Shown here piece by piece: positions 9,020-18,383 of a DNA stretch of 64,000 nucleotides (positions are counted from its first letter, which is position 1; each line of letters begins with the position of its first letter). A model generated the notes under the pieces. It had not been told where the DNA came from and ran no database searches. It worked only from the letters and a program-made list of their open reading frames with translations. Made by a program: the position numbers and the translations under genes. Source of the DNA: Dyella sp. GSA-30 (GTDB lineage: Bacteria; Pseudomonadota; Gammaproteobacteria; Xanthomonadales; Rhodanobacteraceae); contig NZ_AP027042.1 in the NCBI RefSeq assembly GCF_027924605.1, forward strand, positions 2,147,524-2,211,523, given 5' to 3'.

Positions 9020-11872
9020 TTAGAACTTCTGGTTGTAGCGCAGATAGAAGAAGCGGCCGTAGTCGTACGACGGGTTGTAGACGAACCCGCTGTTGCCGAT
9101 CACGTTGCTCGATGCCGTGTAGAAGAACGGCCCCTTGCGGTTGAACACGTTGTTCGCGCCGACCGAGAACGTACCGTTCCAGGGTGCTGTCCAACGCAGC
9201 GACAGATCGTTGAATGCGATCGCACCGACCTGGCGCTTCGGCGTCACGCCGATGCCCGGCGTCACATAGTTCGGCAGGTTGCATTCCGAACCGCCGGTGA
9301 AGTCGAACACGCAGTCTTCTTTCAGGCCGGAGAAGTAACGGATGCCCCAGGTCGCGCCGAAGTTGCCGTACGTCCAATCCAGATTGGCATTGGAGCGTAC
9401 ACGCCAGGTGGCGTACTGGCCCACGTTGTACGACGTCGGCGTGTCGCCACCGAAGATCTGGTTGTACTTGCTGACGTAGTTGGTATCGAGGCTCACTCGG
9501 AAGCTGCCGAACGAGAACTGCGGCAGACGATAGGTGATGTTGAAGTCGTAGCCTTCCGTTTCCAGGCGGCCACGGTTTTCAAGCGTGTACGACAGGTTGG
9601 TTACCTGGCCATTGGCGTCGCGCTTGAACTGGCCGCACGCCGACTGCACGCCACGCAGGTAGCAATCGTTCAGCACGTCGTTGGGCGAGACCGAGCTGAT
9701 GATGTTGTTGATGCGGATGTTGTACCAGTCCAACGACATGTTCAGGCCGTCGACGTAGCTGGGGCTGTAGACCAGGCCCAGCGTCTTGCTGAGCGACGTC
9801 TCCGGACGCAGCTTGTCGTTCGAGCCGGAAACGAACGGCGTAGTCGATTGCGCTGGCGCGGAGTCGACCGGATTGCCGGCACCGTCGGTTTGACGGAACG
9901 TGGGCGACAAGCCCGCGGCGCGGCAGTTGGCGATAGCAGTGGCATTACCGGTACCGGCGGCTCCGAAGGAGGTATCACACGGGTCCGTATAGACGTCGAA
10001 GGTCTGTGTCTGGCCGCCATACAGATCGTTGATCGTCGGCGAGCGGAAGCCCTGCGAGATGCTGCCGCGAACGAGCAGGTCGTCGAATGGCTTCCACTGC
10101 AGACCGAACTTGCTGTTAGTGGTGCTGCCGAAGGTGCTGTATTTCGAATAGCGGCTAGCCAGATCGACCGACAGCAGCTTGGCGCCTGGCAGGTCGGCCA
10201 ACACCGGAATATTCAACTCGGCATAGGCTTCCTTGGTGTTGTACTTGCCCGAGGTGGCCTGCGACGAAGGATCGGTCGAGTTGCCGGTGGCCGAGAACGC
10301 ATCCGGGCGGTTGTAGCCCGCCTCGCGACGGTATTCCACACCCGCGGCAAACTGCAGCATGCCGGCCGGCAACTGCACGACATCACCGGTGATATTGGCG
10401 GACAGGCCGGTGGTCTGGGTGCCGTAGGTGCCGTTGGTGTTGACGCCGATGTAATCGAGCATCTCGGGTGTCAGGCCACCCTGGCCCGACAGAATGTTCA
10501 CCGGCGTGCAGCTGGCAATCACGGCACCCGGACGGCCGCAGCGAATGACACCGTCGCCATCGCGGAAAGATGGACCGAGTCCGTTCTGCAGGTTGATCAG
10601 GTTGTAGTTGCCGGTACCGAAAACGTTGCCGTGGTTCTTGTTGAAGAAGCCGCTGACGTCCCAGTTGAAGTTGCGGTCGGCTGCCTGGAACGCGCCTTCG
10701 AAACCCGCGCCGACGCGATAGGTCTTGACGGTGTTCTTGGTCATGCGGGGCACTTCCACGGCGCGACGCAGGAATTGGACATCCTGCGGGTTGGCGTAGC
10801 CCTGCTGGCTGCCCAGCGGGTTGTAGTAGCTGTCCTTGTCCAGCACTACGCCCGTATTGCCCGAGCCGAGCGGATAGCCGGCGATCTGGATGTTGGCGGT
10901 GCGCTCGGTATAGGCGCCGTCCAGACGGAAGCTGACGTCGTCGTTGATGGCGTAGTTGAGCTTGCCGAACAGCGATTTACGCTCCGAGCCGCTCAACAGC
11001 ATCATCTGTTGGTTGGCGATGTAGTTATCGGCCGAGCTGTAGGGATGGTAGTCGCCGAGCTTGGTCGGATCGCCCCCCGGGTTCAGCGCCAGGCTGCCGC
11101 CAGGGGCGTTGTTGATGATGCCGTTGGGTCCGTACGGCGACAGACCGGAGGTTGGGTGCAACGGGCCCTGCGGGTAACGCGAAAAGTCCCGATCACGCGC
11201 CCACACCGGGCTTTCCTTGGTATACGTGCCATTGAACACGTACGACAACTTGCCGATCTTGTTGCCCCAGGTGAAGTCGTACTGCTGCTGGGTGCCGTCG
11301 CCCTGACCGTACTTGCCGTAGTAGACATTGGCTTCGCCGCCCTGGATGTCCGAACGGGTGATGATGTTGATCACGCCGGCAATCGCATCGGAGCCGTAGA
11401 TGGCCGACGCACCGTCCTTCAACACATCGACGCGCTCGATGATCGACGAGGGAATCGAGTCGAGATCGGTAAAGCCGTCGGCATTGGTGCCCCAGCGACG
11501 GCCATCGACGAGCACCAGCGTGCGCGCGAAGCCAAGACCGCGCAGTGCGACATACGAACCGCCCGCATAGTTGTTGGACGTCAAGACGGCCGATTTGCTG
11601 TAGCTGGGCGCGCCGCTTGATGTGAGGTTCTGCAGAATGTCGCCGACATTCACGAAGCCCTGCTTCTGAATGTCCTGACGGCTCAGCGAGAACACCGGCT
11701 GCGCGGTCTCGACGTCGACGCTGCGAATGCGCGAACCGGTGACAGTGATGGTTTCGAGGTTCTGCGTCTTGGCCTGGTCGGCGCTTGCAGAGGAGGCATC
11801 CTGCGCGAATGCAGTGAAGGGCAGCACGAGAGCCGCTGCAATGGCCGTAGCCAGCAGTGTCTTTTGCTTCAT
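9020..11872 (-). CDS. TonB-dependent outer-membrane receptor 2
   Basis: A 950-residue paralogue of receptor 1 with the same order: signal peptide (cleavage near AFAQ, residue 24), TonB-box-like [10 protein letters not shown], plug domain, and a barrel ending in RYNQKF. The frame opens 38 codons upstream at 11986, but the start at 11872 gives [14 protein letters not shown], matching receptor 1 and providing the signal peptide, so it is chosen. The two differ mainly in predicted extracellular loops (for example around the LSGSERKS and NNAPGGSLALNPG segments), as expected for a changed ligand. The S9 peptidase lies upstream on the same strand, but a strong terminator between them implies separate transcription. 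Confidence 0.93.
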   Translation of the reverse strand: MKQKTLLATAIAAALVLPFTAFAQDASSASADQAKTQNLETITVTGSRIRSVDVETAQPVFSLSRQDIQKQGFVNVGDILQNLTSSGAPSYSKSAVLTSNNYAGGSYVALRGLGFARTLVLVDGRRWGTNADGFTDLDSIPSSIIERVDVLKDGASAIYGSDAIAGVINIITRSDIQGGEANVYYGKYGQGDGTQQQYDFTWGNKIGKLSYVFNGTYTKESPVWARDRDFSRYPQGPLHPTSGLSPYGPNGIINNAPGGSLALNPGGDPTKLGDYHPYSSADNYIANQQMMLLSGSERKSLFGKLNYAINDDVSFRLDGAYTERTANIQIAGYPLGSGNTGVVLDKDSYYNPLGSQQGYANPQDVQFLRRAVEVPRMTKNTVKTYRVGAGFEGAFQAADRNFNWDVSGFFNKNHGNVFGTGNYNLINLQNGLGPSFRDGDGVIRCGRPGAVIASCTPVNILSGQGGLTPEMLDYIGVNTNGTYGTQTTGLSANITGDVVQLPAGMLQFAAGVEYRREAGYNRPDAFSATGNSTDPSSQATSGKYNTKEAYAELNIPVLADLPGAKLLSVDLASRYSKYSTFGSTTNSKFGLQWKPFDDLLVRGSISQGFRSPTINDLYGGQTQTFDVYTDPCDTSFGAAGTGNATAIANCRAAGLSPTFRQTDGAGNPVDSAPAQSTTPFVSGSNDKLRPETSLSKTLGLVYSPSYVDGLNMSLDWYNIRINNIISSVSPNDVLNDCYLRGVQSACGQFKRDANGQVTNLSYTLENRGRLETEGYDFNITYRLPQFSFGSFRVSLDTNYVSKYNQIFGGDTPTSYNVGQYATWRVRSNANLDWTYGNFGATWGIRYFSGLKEDCVFDFTGGSECNLPNYVTPGIGVTPKRQVGAIAFNDLSLRWTAPWNGTFSVGANNVFNRKGPFFYTASSNVIGNSGFVYNPSYDYGRFFYLRYNQKF

Positions 11873-12084
11873 GTTGTAAAAGCTCCAGTTTTGACTTTGA
11901 ACAACCAGCAGCCCTCCGCCAGCATTTCCTCGCCGGTCGTAAGGGGTTCCTTGGTTGGCGTGCCGTGCCCGGGGTTGGGTCGGCATGCCGCGGCATCGCT
12001 GGCCGTGGGGGCAGACGATGTAAGGCGGACGTTAAGCCAAAACGGCGCGCAGGCGCAACTTCTTACGAGTCAAAGGGTGGTTCG

Positions 12085-12100
12085 ATGACTTGCAAGTCAT
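12085..12100. promoter_or_regulatory. Perfect 16-bp palindrome upstream of TonB receptor 2
   Basis: ATGACTTGCAAGTCAT is fully self-complementary and lies about 213 bases before the receptor start, between it and the terminator of the S9 peptidase. The form suits a dimeric repressor site, but no regulator gene is nearby to assign. Confidence 0.45.
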
Positions 12101-12123
12101 TGTTATCTATGAGCTATAAAATT

Positions 12124-12150
12124 CGTGGCCGGCAGGCGCTGCCGGCCACG
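12124..12150 (-). terminator. Terminator of the S9 peptidase gene
   Basis: A perfect 12-bp stem (CGTGGCCGGCAG with its complement) with a 3-base loop lies 10 bases past the peptidase stop. On the minus strand AATTTTAT follows. Confidence 0.82.
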
Positions 12151-12160
12151 AGGTCTCCGC

Positions 12161-14125
12161 TTAGTGGCTTGCTGCTGCGTCCGGGCCAATATTCTTGGCC
12201 AGGAAGGCGGCCAGGCGGTTGTAGAACTCGACGTTGTTTTTCTCGTCGTAGAAACCGTGGCCCTCGCCCGATTTGGTGAGCGACTCGTAAGGCTTGTGTG
12301 CGGCGTCGAGCGCGGCACGCATTGCCTTGAACTGGGCGAACGGAGCGACCTGATCGTCTTCGCCATGAACCAGGAAGACGGGGATGTCGATCTTGTCCGC
12401 GAGCTTGTCAGGCGAGTTGGCGGCAAGTTCGGCCGGGTCCTTGCCGAGCGTCTTGTCAAAGAAGCTGCGATCGAATTTGCTCGAGCTGACGTCGTGGTCG
12501 TACATCATCTTCAGATCGTAGACGCCTGCGTAACCGACGGCGCATTTGAACAGGCCCGGTGCGCGAAGGGGGGCCATCATGGCCGAGTAGCCACCGAAGC
12601 TGGCGCCGAACACGCAGATGCGCTTGGGATCGGCGTAGTTCTCGCTGATCGCCCACTTCACCCCATCGATCAGATCCTGCTGGATACGGCCGCCCCATTG
12701 CTTGTAGCCGGCATGTTCGAAGTTGACGCCGCGCCCGCCCGAACCGCGAAAGTTGACTTGCAGCACGAGGTAGCCGCGGCTGGCGACGAACTGCGCGAGG
12801 TCGTCATAAAACCAATCATCCTTGATGCCGAAGGGGCCGCCATGGGGCAGCAGTACCATCGGCAGGTTGGCTTCGTTGACATCGCGCGGGATGGTCAGGA
12901 TCGCTTCAAGCTCCTTGCCGTCATTGGCCTTGAAGCGCACCGGGCGGCGCGATGCCATCTTGCTCGGATCGATCCACGGTGCCGACGCGAAAAGCTTGCG
13001 TACTTTGTACGTGGTGGTATCGATCAGCATATAGCTGCCCGGATCGCGGTCACTGGAGACCGAGAACAACAGCTGCTTTCCGTCCTGGCTGTAATTGATG
13101 AAGTTAACCAGTTCGCCCGGAAATTTCTGGCTCAGCGCCATGTGAAGCTTGGCGGCGGGCAGGTCCGGATTGGTATAGACCGGCTTTGGAATGCCGGTGC
13201 CGTAGGTCACCGCAAAAGGCTCGTAAGGGTGCGGCGTATATTGAATGTCGTCGATTTCGCCGAACGCGTCTTGCGCCAATACACGTCGATCGCCGCCGCT
13301 TTCGTCCTGCTCGATCAGGCTGGTGGGGCCGCCGTCGGCGCTGTAGAACGCATAGACATGCTTGCGGTCGGGCGTCAGTGCCTTGGGTTCGAAATAACTG
13401 CCGACCAGTTTGCTGTCGAGGTTGGCCCAACCACTGGCTTCGCGATGGTAGACCACGTAGTTGAAGTCGTTGTTGTTGCCGAACGCGTAGTGAGCGACAC
13501 CATCGTCACCGACAAAGAACTGCATATTGCCAACGCTGATATCGCCGGCCAGCCTGCGTGATCCCTTGATCCCGTCGATCTCGTAAACCGAGCTGATGTT
13601 GTCGTTATCCCAGAGGTTCTCGCTCGCATAAAAATGGCCGTCATTCTTTTCCGGGATGGCGGTTACAAAAGCGGAGCCACGGTCCCGGCCACGCGTGCTG
13701 CCGCGCTTGCTGGCGCCCACGTCGTAACCGTAAAGATAGTCCTGATTTTTGCCGTCGAGATCGGTCGCGATAATTTCGCCGGTACGCTTGGGTACGTCGA
13801 TGGAGCCGAATACGCGCCCTTTTTCGACGACCAGGCGCGTGGGGCTTACCCAGTAGATATCGGCGGGTAGCTCGTATTTAGGCATCCGCAGCACGCTGAC
13901 CGGCTGGGTCATGTCGTCGACGCGAAATACCATGAGCGAATGATTGCCGGCGGAGTTGTCGTCCATGCGCAGCGCCAGATATTGCCCGTCCGGCGACAGG
14001 CGCGGGGTGGACAGCTCGGCGTGGCGGGCGAAATCTTCGACCGGAATCAGGTCTGCTGCGAGCACAGCGACAGGCAATGACAGGCACAACGCGGACAGCG
14101 CAGTCCGCGCAACTCGAAACAGCAT
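12161..14125 (-). CDS. Secreted S9-family (prolyl oligopeptidase/DPP-like) peptidase
   Basis: A 654-residue exported serine peptidase. A signal peptide ([23 protein letters not shown]) leads into an N-terminal beta-propeller region, with a DPP-type repeat [15 protein letters not shown]. The C-terminal alpha/beta-hydrolase domain carries nucleophile GASFGGY (Ser509), VHGEDDQV (Asp590/591) and EGHGF (His623). The start at 14125 has GGGGGA 7 bases upstream; the longer reading from 14188 would bury the signal peptide. It is probably periplasmic, cutting oligopeptides. The gene lies directly upstream of TonB receptor 2 with its own terminator. Exact specificity cannot be read from the sequence. 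Confidence 0.9.
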   Translation of the reverse strand: MLFRVARTALSALCLSLPVAVLAADLIPVEDFARHAELSTPRLSPDGQYLALRMDDNSAGNHSLMVFRVDDMTQPVSVLRMPKYELPADIYWVSPTRLVVEKGRVFGSIDVPKRTGEIIATDLDGKNQDYLYGYDVGASKRGSTRGRDRGSAFVTAIPEKNDGHFYASENLWDNDNISSVYEIDGIKGSRRLAGDISVGNMQFFVGDDGVAHYAFGNNNDFNYVVYHREASGWANLDSKLVGSYFEPKALTPDRKHVYAFYSADGGPTSLIEQDESGGDRRVLAQDAFGEIDDIQYTPHPYEPFAVTYGTGIPKPVYTNPDLPAAKLHMALSQKFPGELVNFINYSQDGKQLLFSVSSDRDPGSYMLIDTTTYKVRKLFASAPWIDPSKMASRRPVRFKANDGKELEAILTIPRDVNEANLPMVLLPHGGPFGIKDDWFYDDLAQFVASRGYLVLQVNFRGSGGRGVNFEHAGYKQWGGRIQQDLIDGVKWAISENYADPKRICVFGASFGGYSAMMAPLRAPGLFKCAVGYAGVYDLKMMYDHDVSSSKFDRSFFDKTLGKDPAELAANSPDKLADKIDIPVFLVHGEDDQVAPFAQFKAMRAALDAAHKPYESLTKSGEGHGFYDEKNNVEFYNRLAAFLAKNIGPDAAASH

Positions 14126-14320
14126 ACGTTTTCCCCCATTCGCTCCTTCGACAATGCCCTGGACGCCAAGGAGCCTGGCGGCCGGCACCCGGAGGTCTCA
14201 AGTCCCGTACTCCCCAGTAGCCGGGTCTGCCTTCCGTCCCGCGAGTATAGCGACGGCTCGGCGACAGTCGAGCGTGCCTCCGGCGCGTTACACTTGGCCT
14301 TTGCCATTGCTCCGAGTCCC

Positions 14321-15205
14321 ATGAGCCAGCCTTATACCGTCGCCATTGACCCTGTCGCCTTTCACCTGGGGCCGGTCCAGATCCACTGGTATGGCCTGAT
14401 GTATCTGTTGAGCTTTCTGGGCGCATGGATGCTGGGCGAGCACCGCCGCAAGCAGGGCCGCTTGCCGGTAAGCCGCGATGCGCTGGGCGACCTGGCTTTT
14501 TACGCGATGATGGGCGTGATCGTCGGCGGCCGCGTCGGCTACATGTTGTTCTATACCAATATCCACTGGATCTGGACCGACCCGCTGGCCCTGTTCAAGG
14601 TATGGGACGGCGGCATGAGCTTCCACGGTGGCCTGCTCGGCGTGCTGGTGGCGGGCTTGTGGTGGTCGCGCCGGCACAAGCTGCATTTCATGGACACGGT
14701 GGATTTTGTCGCGCCGCTGGTGCCGATCGGCCTGGGGCTGGGTCGCCTGGGCAATTTCATCAATGGCGAGCTTTGGGGTAAGCCCAGCAACCTGCCGTGG
14801 GCGATGATCTTCCCGAACGCAGGCGAGCAGGATACGCAGCTGGCGGCCGGGGACCCCGCCTTGGCCAAGATCTTCGAGCAGTTCCACGGCCTGCCGCGCC
14901 AGCCTTCGCAGCTATACGAAATGCTGCTGGAGGGCGTGGTGATGTTTTGCGTGCTGTGGGTGGTGTCGATGAAGCCCCGCCCGCGCTATCTCATTTCCGG
15001 CCTGTTCGCCCTGATGTATGGCTGCTTCCGCTTCCTGGTTGAGTTTGTCCGGCTGCCCGACGTGCAGCTGGGCTACCTCGCCTTCGGTTGGCTGACCATG
15101 GGGCAGATCCTGTCGCTGCCGCTGATTGCCATCGGGCTTATATTGCTGGCCATGTCGCGGCGTGCGCCCATCCTGTCGCCCGCGACCGAATCGGCCAAGG
15201 TCTAG
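14321..15205 (+). CDS. lgt: Prolipoprotein diacylglyceryl transferase
   Basis: A 294-residue polytopic inner-membrane enzyme that transfers diacylglycerol from phosphatidylglycerol to the lipobox cysteine of prolipoproteins. The Lgt signature [13 protein letters not shown] (about residues 142-154) and the HGG motif ([10 protein letters not shown], near residue 104) are both visible. The start at 14321 ([13 protein letters not shown]) gives the usual family N-terminus; an in-frame ATG at 14294 adds nine poorly fitting residues. It is followed after 4 bases by thyA, an order common in proteobacteria (lgt-thyA), so they are probably co-transcribed. Confidence 0.96.
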   Translation: MSQPYTVAIDPVAFHLGPVQIHWYGLMYLLSFLGAWMLGEHRRKQGRLPVSRDALGDLAFYAMMGVIVGGRVGYMLFYTNIHWIWTDPLALFKVWDGGMSFHGGLLGVLVAGLWWSRRHKLHFMDTVDFVAPLVPIGLGLGRLGNFINGELWGKPSNLPWAMIFPNAGEQDTQLAAGDPALAKIFEQFHGLPRQPSQLYEMLLEGVVMFCVLWVVSMKPRPRYLISGLFALMYGCFRFLVEFVRLPDVQLGYLAFGWLTMGQILSLPLIAIGLILLAMSRRAPILSPATESAKV

Positions 15206-15209
15206 TCTT

Positions 15210-16004
15210 ATGCGCGCCTATCTTGATCTCCTGCAGCATGTACTCGACCACGGGGCCGAGAAGTCTGATCGCACCGGTACAGGCACGCGCAGCGTATTTG
15301 GCTGGCAGATGCGCTTCGATCTGGCCAAGGGCTTCCCGCTGGTCACGACCAAGAAGCTGCACCTGAAATCGATCATTCACGAGTTGATCTGGTTTCTGCG
15401 CGGCGACACCAATATCGCCTACCTCAAGGAAAACGGCGTCAGCATCTGGGACGAATGGGCCGATGCCGACGGCGAGCTGGGCCCGGTCTATGGCAAGCAG
15501 TGGCGCGCGTGGCCCAAGGCCGATGGCGGCGCTGTCGACCAGATCAGCTGGGTGGTCGACGAGATCCGCCGCAACCCGGATTCGCGCCGCCTGATCGTCA
15601 ACGCGTGGAACGTGGGCGAGCTACCGCAGATGGCGCTGATGCCGTGCCATGCGTTGTTTCAGTTCTATGTGGCGAACGGTCGTTTGAGTTGCCAGCTGTA
15701 TCAGCGCTCGGGCGATATTTTTCTGGGCGTGCCGTTCAATATCGCCAGTTACGCGCTGCTTACGCACATGATCGCGCAAGTCTGCGGCCTGCAGCCGGGC
15801 GATTTCGTCTACACGCTGGGCGATGCGCATCTGTACAACAATCACGTCGAGCAGGCTCGGCAGCAACTGGCGCGTGAGCCCAAGCCATTGCCCAGGCTGG
15901 TGCTCAACCCTGACGTACACTCGGTGTTCGATTTCCGCTTCGAAGACATCGCCGTGCACGACTACGCGCCGCACCCGGCCATCAAGGCGCCGGTCGCCGT
16001 CTGA
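15210..16004 (+). CDS. thyA: Thymidylate synthase
   Basis: A 264-residue cytosolic enzyme converting dUMP and methylenetetrahydrofolate to dTMP and dihydrofolate. The catalytic cysteine is in MPCHALFQF (Cys146, matching the E. coli position). Arg residues for phosphate binding (SDRTGTGT, residues 19-26; DSRRLIV, residues 124-130) and the dUMP-binding stretch [19 protein letters not shown] are present. The length is identical to the E. coli enzyme. It lies between lgt and folA, which regenerates the tetrahydrofolate consumed here. Confidence 0.98.
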   Translation: MRAYLDLLQHVLDHGAEKSDRTGTGTRSVFGWQMRFDLAKGFPLVTTKKLHLKSIIHELIWFLRGDTNIAYLKENGVSIWDEWADADGELGPVYGKQWRAWPKADGGAVDQISWVVDEIRRNPDSRRLIVNAWNVGELPQMALMPCHALFQFYVANGRLSCQLYQRSGDIFLGVPFNIASYALLTHMIAQVCGLQPGDFVYTLGDAHLYNNHVEQARQQLAREPKPLPRLVLNPDVHSVFDFRFEDIAVHDYAPHPAIKAPVAV

Positions 16005-16126
16005 GGGCAAGAGCTTGCGCCGCGCCTGTCGAGCCCCCTTGGCGCGATCCTGCTAATATTCGATGCGCTGGGCCGGACGATTTGTTCGGCGCAGGGTGTT
16101 CTTTAGGCTGCTGAACTAGGATTTCC

Positions 16127-16615
16127 ATGGCTATTTCGTTGATCGCCGCGCTGGATGAAAACTCTGCCATTGGCCGCAAGGGCCAGCTTCCTTGGCATTT
16201 GCCGGACGATTTGCGCTGGTTCAAGCAGCTCACCCTCGGCAAGCATGTGCTGATGGGTTACAACACGGCCATCTCGGTGGGACGTGCGTTGCCCGATCGC
16301 GTCAACCTGGTTCTGAGCCGCAAGCACGAAGCGCCGTTTCCGGGGCAGATCACCGTTCGCACGGTGCAGGAAGCCCAGGCCCGCTGCGGCGATACCGGCC
16401 TGATGGTCATCGGTGGCGCGCAGGTATACGCCGAAGCCCTGCCGATGGTGCGCCGCATGTACCTGACCTGGGTCAATGCAGCGACCGAGGGCGCGGACAC
16501 GTTCTTCCCCGGCGTCCATTTCAGCGACTGGACCGAAGTCTCGCGCGTGCATCACAAGAAGGATGCCGAGCATAAGTACGACTTCGACATGGTCGAATAC
16601 ATCCGCAGCGCCTGA
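16127..16615 (+). CDS. folA: Dihydrofolate reductase
   Basis: A 162-residue enzyme reducing dihydrofolate to tetrahydrofolate with NADPH. The N-terminus ISLIAALDENSAIGRKGQLPWHLPDDLRWF carries the Met20-type loop and the active-site Asp (in LPDDLRWF). The NADPH-binding GGAQVY lies near residue 97. AGGA stands 6 bases before the ATG. The gap from thyA is 122 bases, so folA may have its own promoter. The family length is usual. Confidence 0.96.
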   Translation: MAISLIAALDENSAIGRKGQLPWHLPDDLRWFKQLTLGKHVLMGYNTAISVGRALPDRVNLVLSRKHEAPFPGQITVRTVQEAQARCGDTGLMVIGGAQVYAEALPMVRRMYLTWVNAATEGADTFFPGVHFSDWTEVSRVHHKKDAEHKYDFDMVEYIRSA

Positions 16616-16632
16616 GTTTTTCCGGCCATCCC

Positions 16633-17568
16633 ATGCATGTAATGGCCGGCATCCTTCGCGATACCGCCGGCCGTGTACTGCTCGCGCAACGGCCGCCCGG
16701 CAAGCATCTGGCCGGGCTATGGGAATTTCCTGGCGGCAAGATCGAGCCGGGCGAAAGCCCATGGCATGCCCTGGTGCGTGAGCTGCGCGAAGAACTCGGG
16801 ATCGATGTCGAAGACGGCAAGCCGCTGATTCGCATTCCCTGGCGTTACGAGAAGGGCGAGTTATGCCTCGACGCATGGCTGGTCGAGCGTTGGGATGGCG
16901 AGCCTGCATCGCTGGAAGGGCAGGCCTTGCAGTGGGCGTTACCGGAGGCGGTGGATCTTTCCATGCTCGCGCCGGCCGATCGACCCATTCTTCAGGCGCT
17001 TCGGCTGCCCTCTGTCTATGCGATTACGCCAGCGGATGCGCAGCAGGCGGATTGGGGCGTGTGGCGGGAGCGTGTCGCTGATGCGATCGAACGAGGTGCC
17101 CGATTGATCCAGCTGCGGTTGCCCTTATGGAGCCGAGAGGCTGTGCGCGAGCTGGCGGCTACGCTGCTTTCGTCGGCGCGATTGCGCGGCGTCTGGCTGA
17201 TGCTCAACGAAGATATCGAGGGTGCGCGGCAGTTGGGCGATGGGGTAGGGGTGCAGCTCAAGAGTGCGCAACTCAATGCGTGTGCCGAGCGGCCTTTGCC
17301 GTTGCATCAGCTGGTTGGCGCCAGTTGTCATGATGCGGCTGAGTTGGTCATGGCGGCATCTCTATCCGTCGACTTTGCGACCTTGTCGCCGGTGATGCCC
17401 ACCGCTTCGCATCCGGGTGCTTTGGCGCTTGGATGGGAGCGTTTCGAGACTTTGGTTGAGGCAGCTTCGTTGCCGGTTTTTGCGCTCGGCGGAATGTCGC
17501 CTGCCGATCTTTATCAAGCGCGTCGTTGTGGCGGTCAGGGTGTGGCTGGGATTCGCGGGTTTTGGTGA
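16633..17568 (+). CDS. Nudix hydrolase (MutT-like) fused to thiamine-phosphate-synthase-like domain
   Basis: A 311-residue two-domain protein. Residues 1-130 form a Nudix domain with a complete box (GGKIEPGESPWHALVREL followed by REELGI, about residues 34-56), typical of MutT 8-oxo-dGTP pyrophosphatases. Residues 130-311 resemble the TIM barrel of ThiE (VQLKSAQL, GASCHD, VFALGGMSP), but the substrate-binding positions are degenerate: the usual QLR-x-K motif reads QLRLPLWS. Such MutT-ThiE fusions are known in gammaproteobacteria, and the second domain is thought not to make thiamine phosphate. It follows folA by 17 bases. Confidence 0.85.
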   Translation: MHVMAGILRDTAGRVLLAQRPPGKHLAGLWEFPGGKIEPGESPWHALVRELREELGIDVEDGKPLIRIPWRYEKGELCLDAWLVERWDGEPASLEGQALQWALPEAVDLSMLAPADRPILQALRLPSVYAITPADAQQADWGVWRERVADAIERGARLIQLRLPLWSREAVRELAATLLSSARLRGVWLMLNEDIEGARQLGDGVGVQLKSAQLNACAERPLPLHQLVGASCHDAAELVMAASLSVDFATLSPVMPTASHPGALALGWERFETLVEAASLPVFALGGMSPADLYQARRCGGQGVAGIRGFW

Positions 17569-17606
17569 TGGTTGACGTTATGAAAAATCTGTACTGAGGT
17601 TTAAAA

Positions 17607-17737
17607 GCCCCGTCACCCCAACCCTCTCCCCCGGCGAAGCCAGGGGAGAGGGAGTAAAGAGGGCGCAAGGTTCAAACTTGCCTCAGTTGGCTCGCTCTCC
17701 CCTTGCTTGCCGGGGGAGAGGGTTGGGGTGAGGGGGC
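17607..17737. repeat. Paired inverted repeat, family A, copy 2 (REP-like)
   Basis: Two inverted arms with the CCCTCTCCCC core and a central spacer fill most of the gap between the convergent mutT-like and coaE genes. One arm shows small changes (GGCGAAGCC on the left, TTGCTTGCC on the right). Confidence 0.85.
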
Positions 17738-17762
17738 ACAAAAAGCGATGCGAAGCGAGCCT

Positions 17763-18383
17763 TCAACGCGCGCCGACAAGCCCTAGATACTTCTCATGCA
17801 ACCGCGCAACAGCAGGCCCGAGCGCCGCCTCATCCCCACTGTTATCAATCACATCATCAGCAATCGCCAGCCGCTGCTCCCGACTGGCCTGCCGATCCAG
17901 CATGCGCTGCGCCAGCGCGGCATCGATACGGTCGCGCTGCATCAGCCGATCTAGCCGCACGTCGTCCGGCGCATCAACCGCCAGCACCCGATCGACCCAA
18001 CGATAGTGCTCGATATTCTCAGCCAGCAGCGGAATGGCCAGCAGGCAATAAGGGCCGCGATCGGACAACGCGTGCTCACGCAGCCACTGGCGCACCCGAG
18101 GATGGGTGATGCTCTCAAGAGTCAGCCTGGCCTGATCATCCGCAAAGACCCGGCGGCGCATGGCTGCACGATCGAGCCTGCCTTCGGCATCCAGGGCCTC
18201 GGGCCCGAACGCGGACACGATCGCCTGCAGCCCCTCGCTTCCCGGCGCAACGACCTCGCGTGCGGCGATATCCGCGTCATAGACCGCAACACCCAGGGAT
18301 TCAAAGCGTCGCGTCACCGCGCTCTTGCCGGAGGCAATGCCGCCGGTCAGCGCGATGACGTAGGGGTGTTGCGCAGAGCTCAT
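17763..18383 (-). CDS. coaE: Dephospho-CoA kinase
   Basis: A 206-residue cytosolic kinase for the last step of coenzyme A synthesis (3'-phosphorylation of dephospho-CoA). The Walker A motif GGIASGKS lies at residues 14-21, and YDADIAAREVV, characteristic of CoaE, follows near residue 34. The start codon overlaps the pilD stop by 4 bases (ATGA), so it is translated together with pilD. The pilD-coaE pairing is widespread in gammaproteobacteria. Confidence 0.96.
   Translation of the reverse strand: MSSAQHPYVIALTGGIASGKSAVTRRFESLGVAVYDADIAAREVVAPGSEGLQAIVSAFGPEALDAEGRLDRAAMRRRVFADDQARLTLESITHPRVRQWLREHALSDRGPYCLLAIPLLAENIEHYRWVDRVLAVDAPDDVRLDRLMQRDRIDAALAQRMLDRQASREQRLAIADDVIDNSGDEAALGPAVARLHEKYLGLVGAR

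Noticed and set aside
8796-9023. A 75-codon plus-strand frame in the receptor 1-receptor 2 gap
   Set aside because: It runs into the receptor 2 terminator, lacks a ribosome site and has no recognisable feature.
9848-11620. A 590-codon open frame antisense to TonB receptor 2
   Set aside because: Same cause as above; its sequence resembles the antisense frame of receptor 1 only because the receptors are paralogues.
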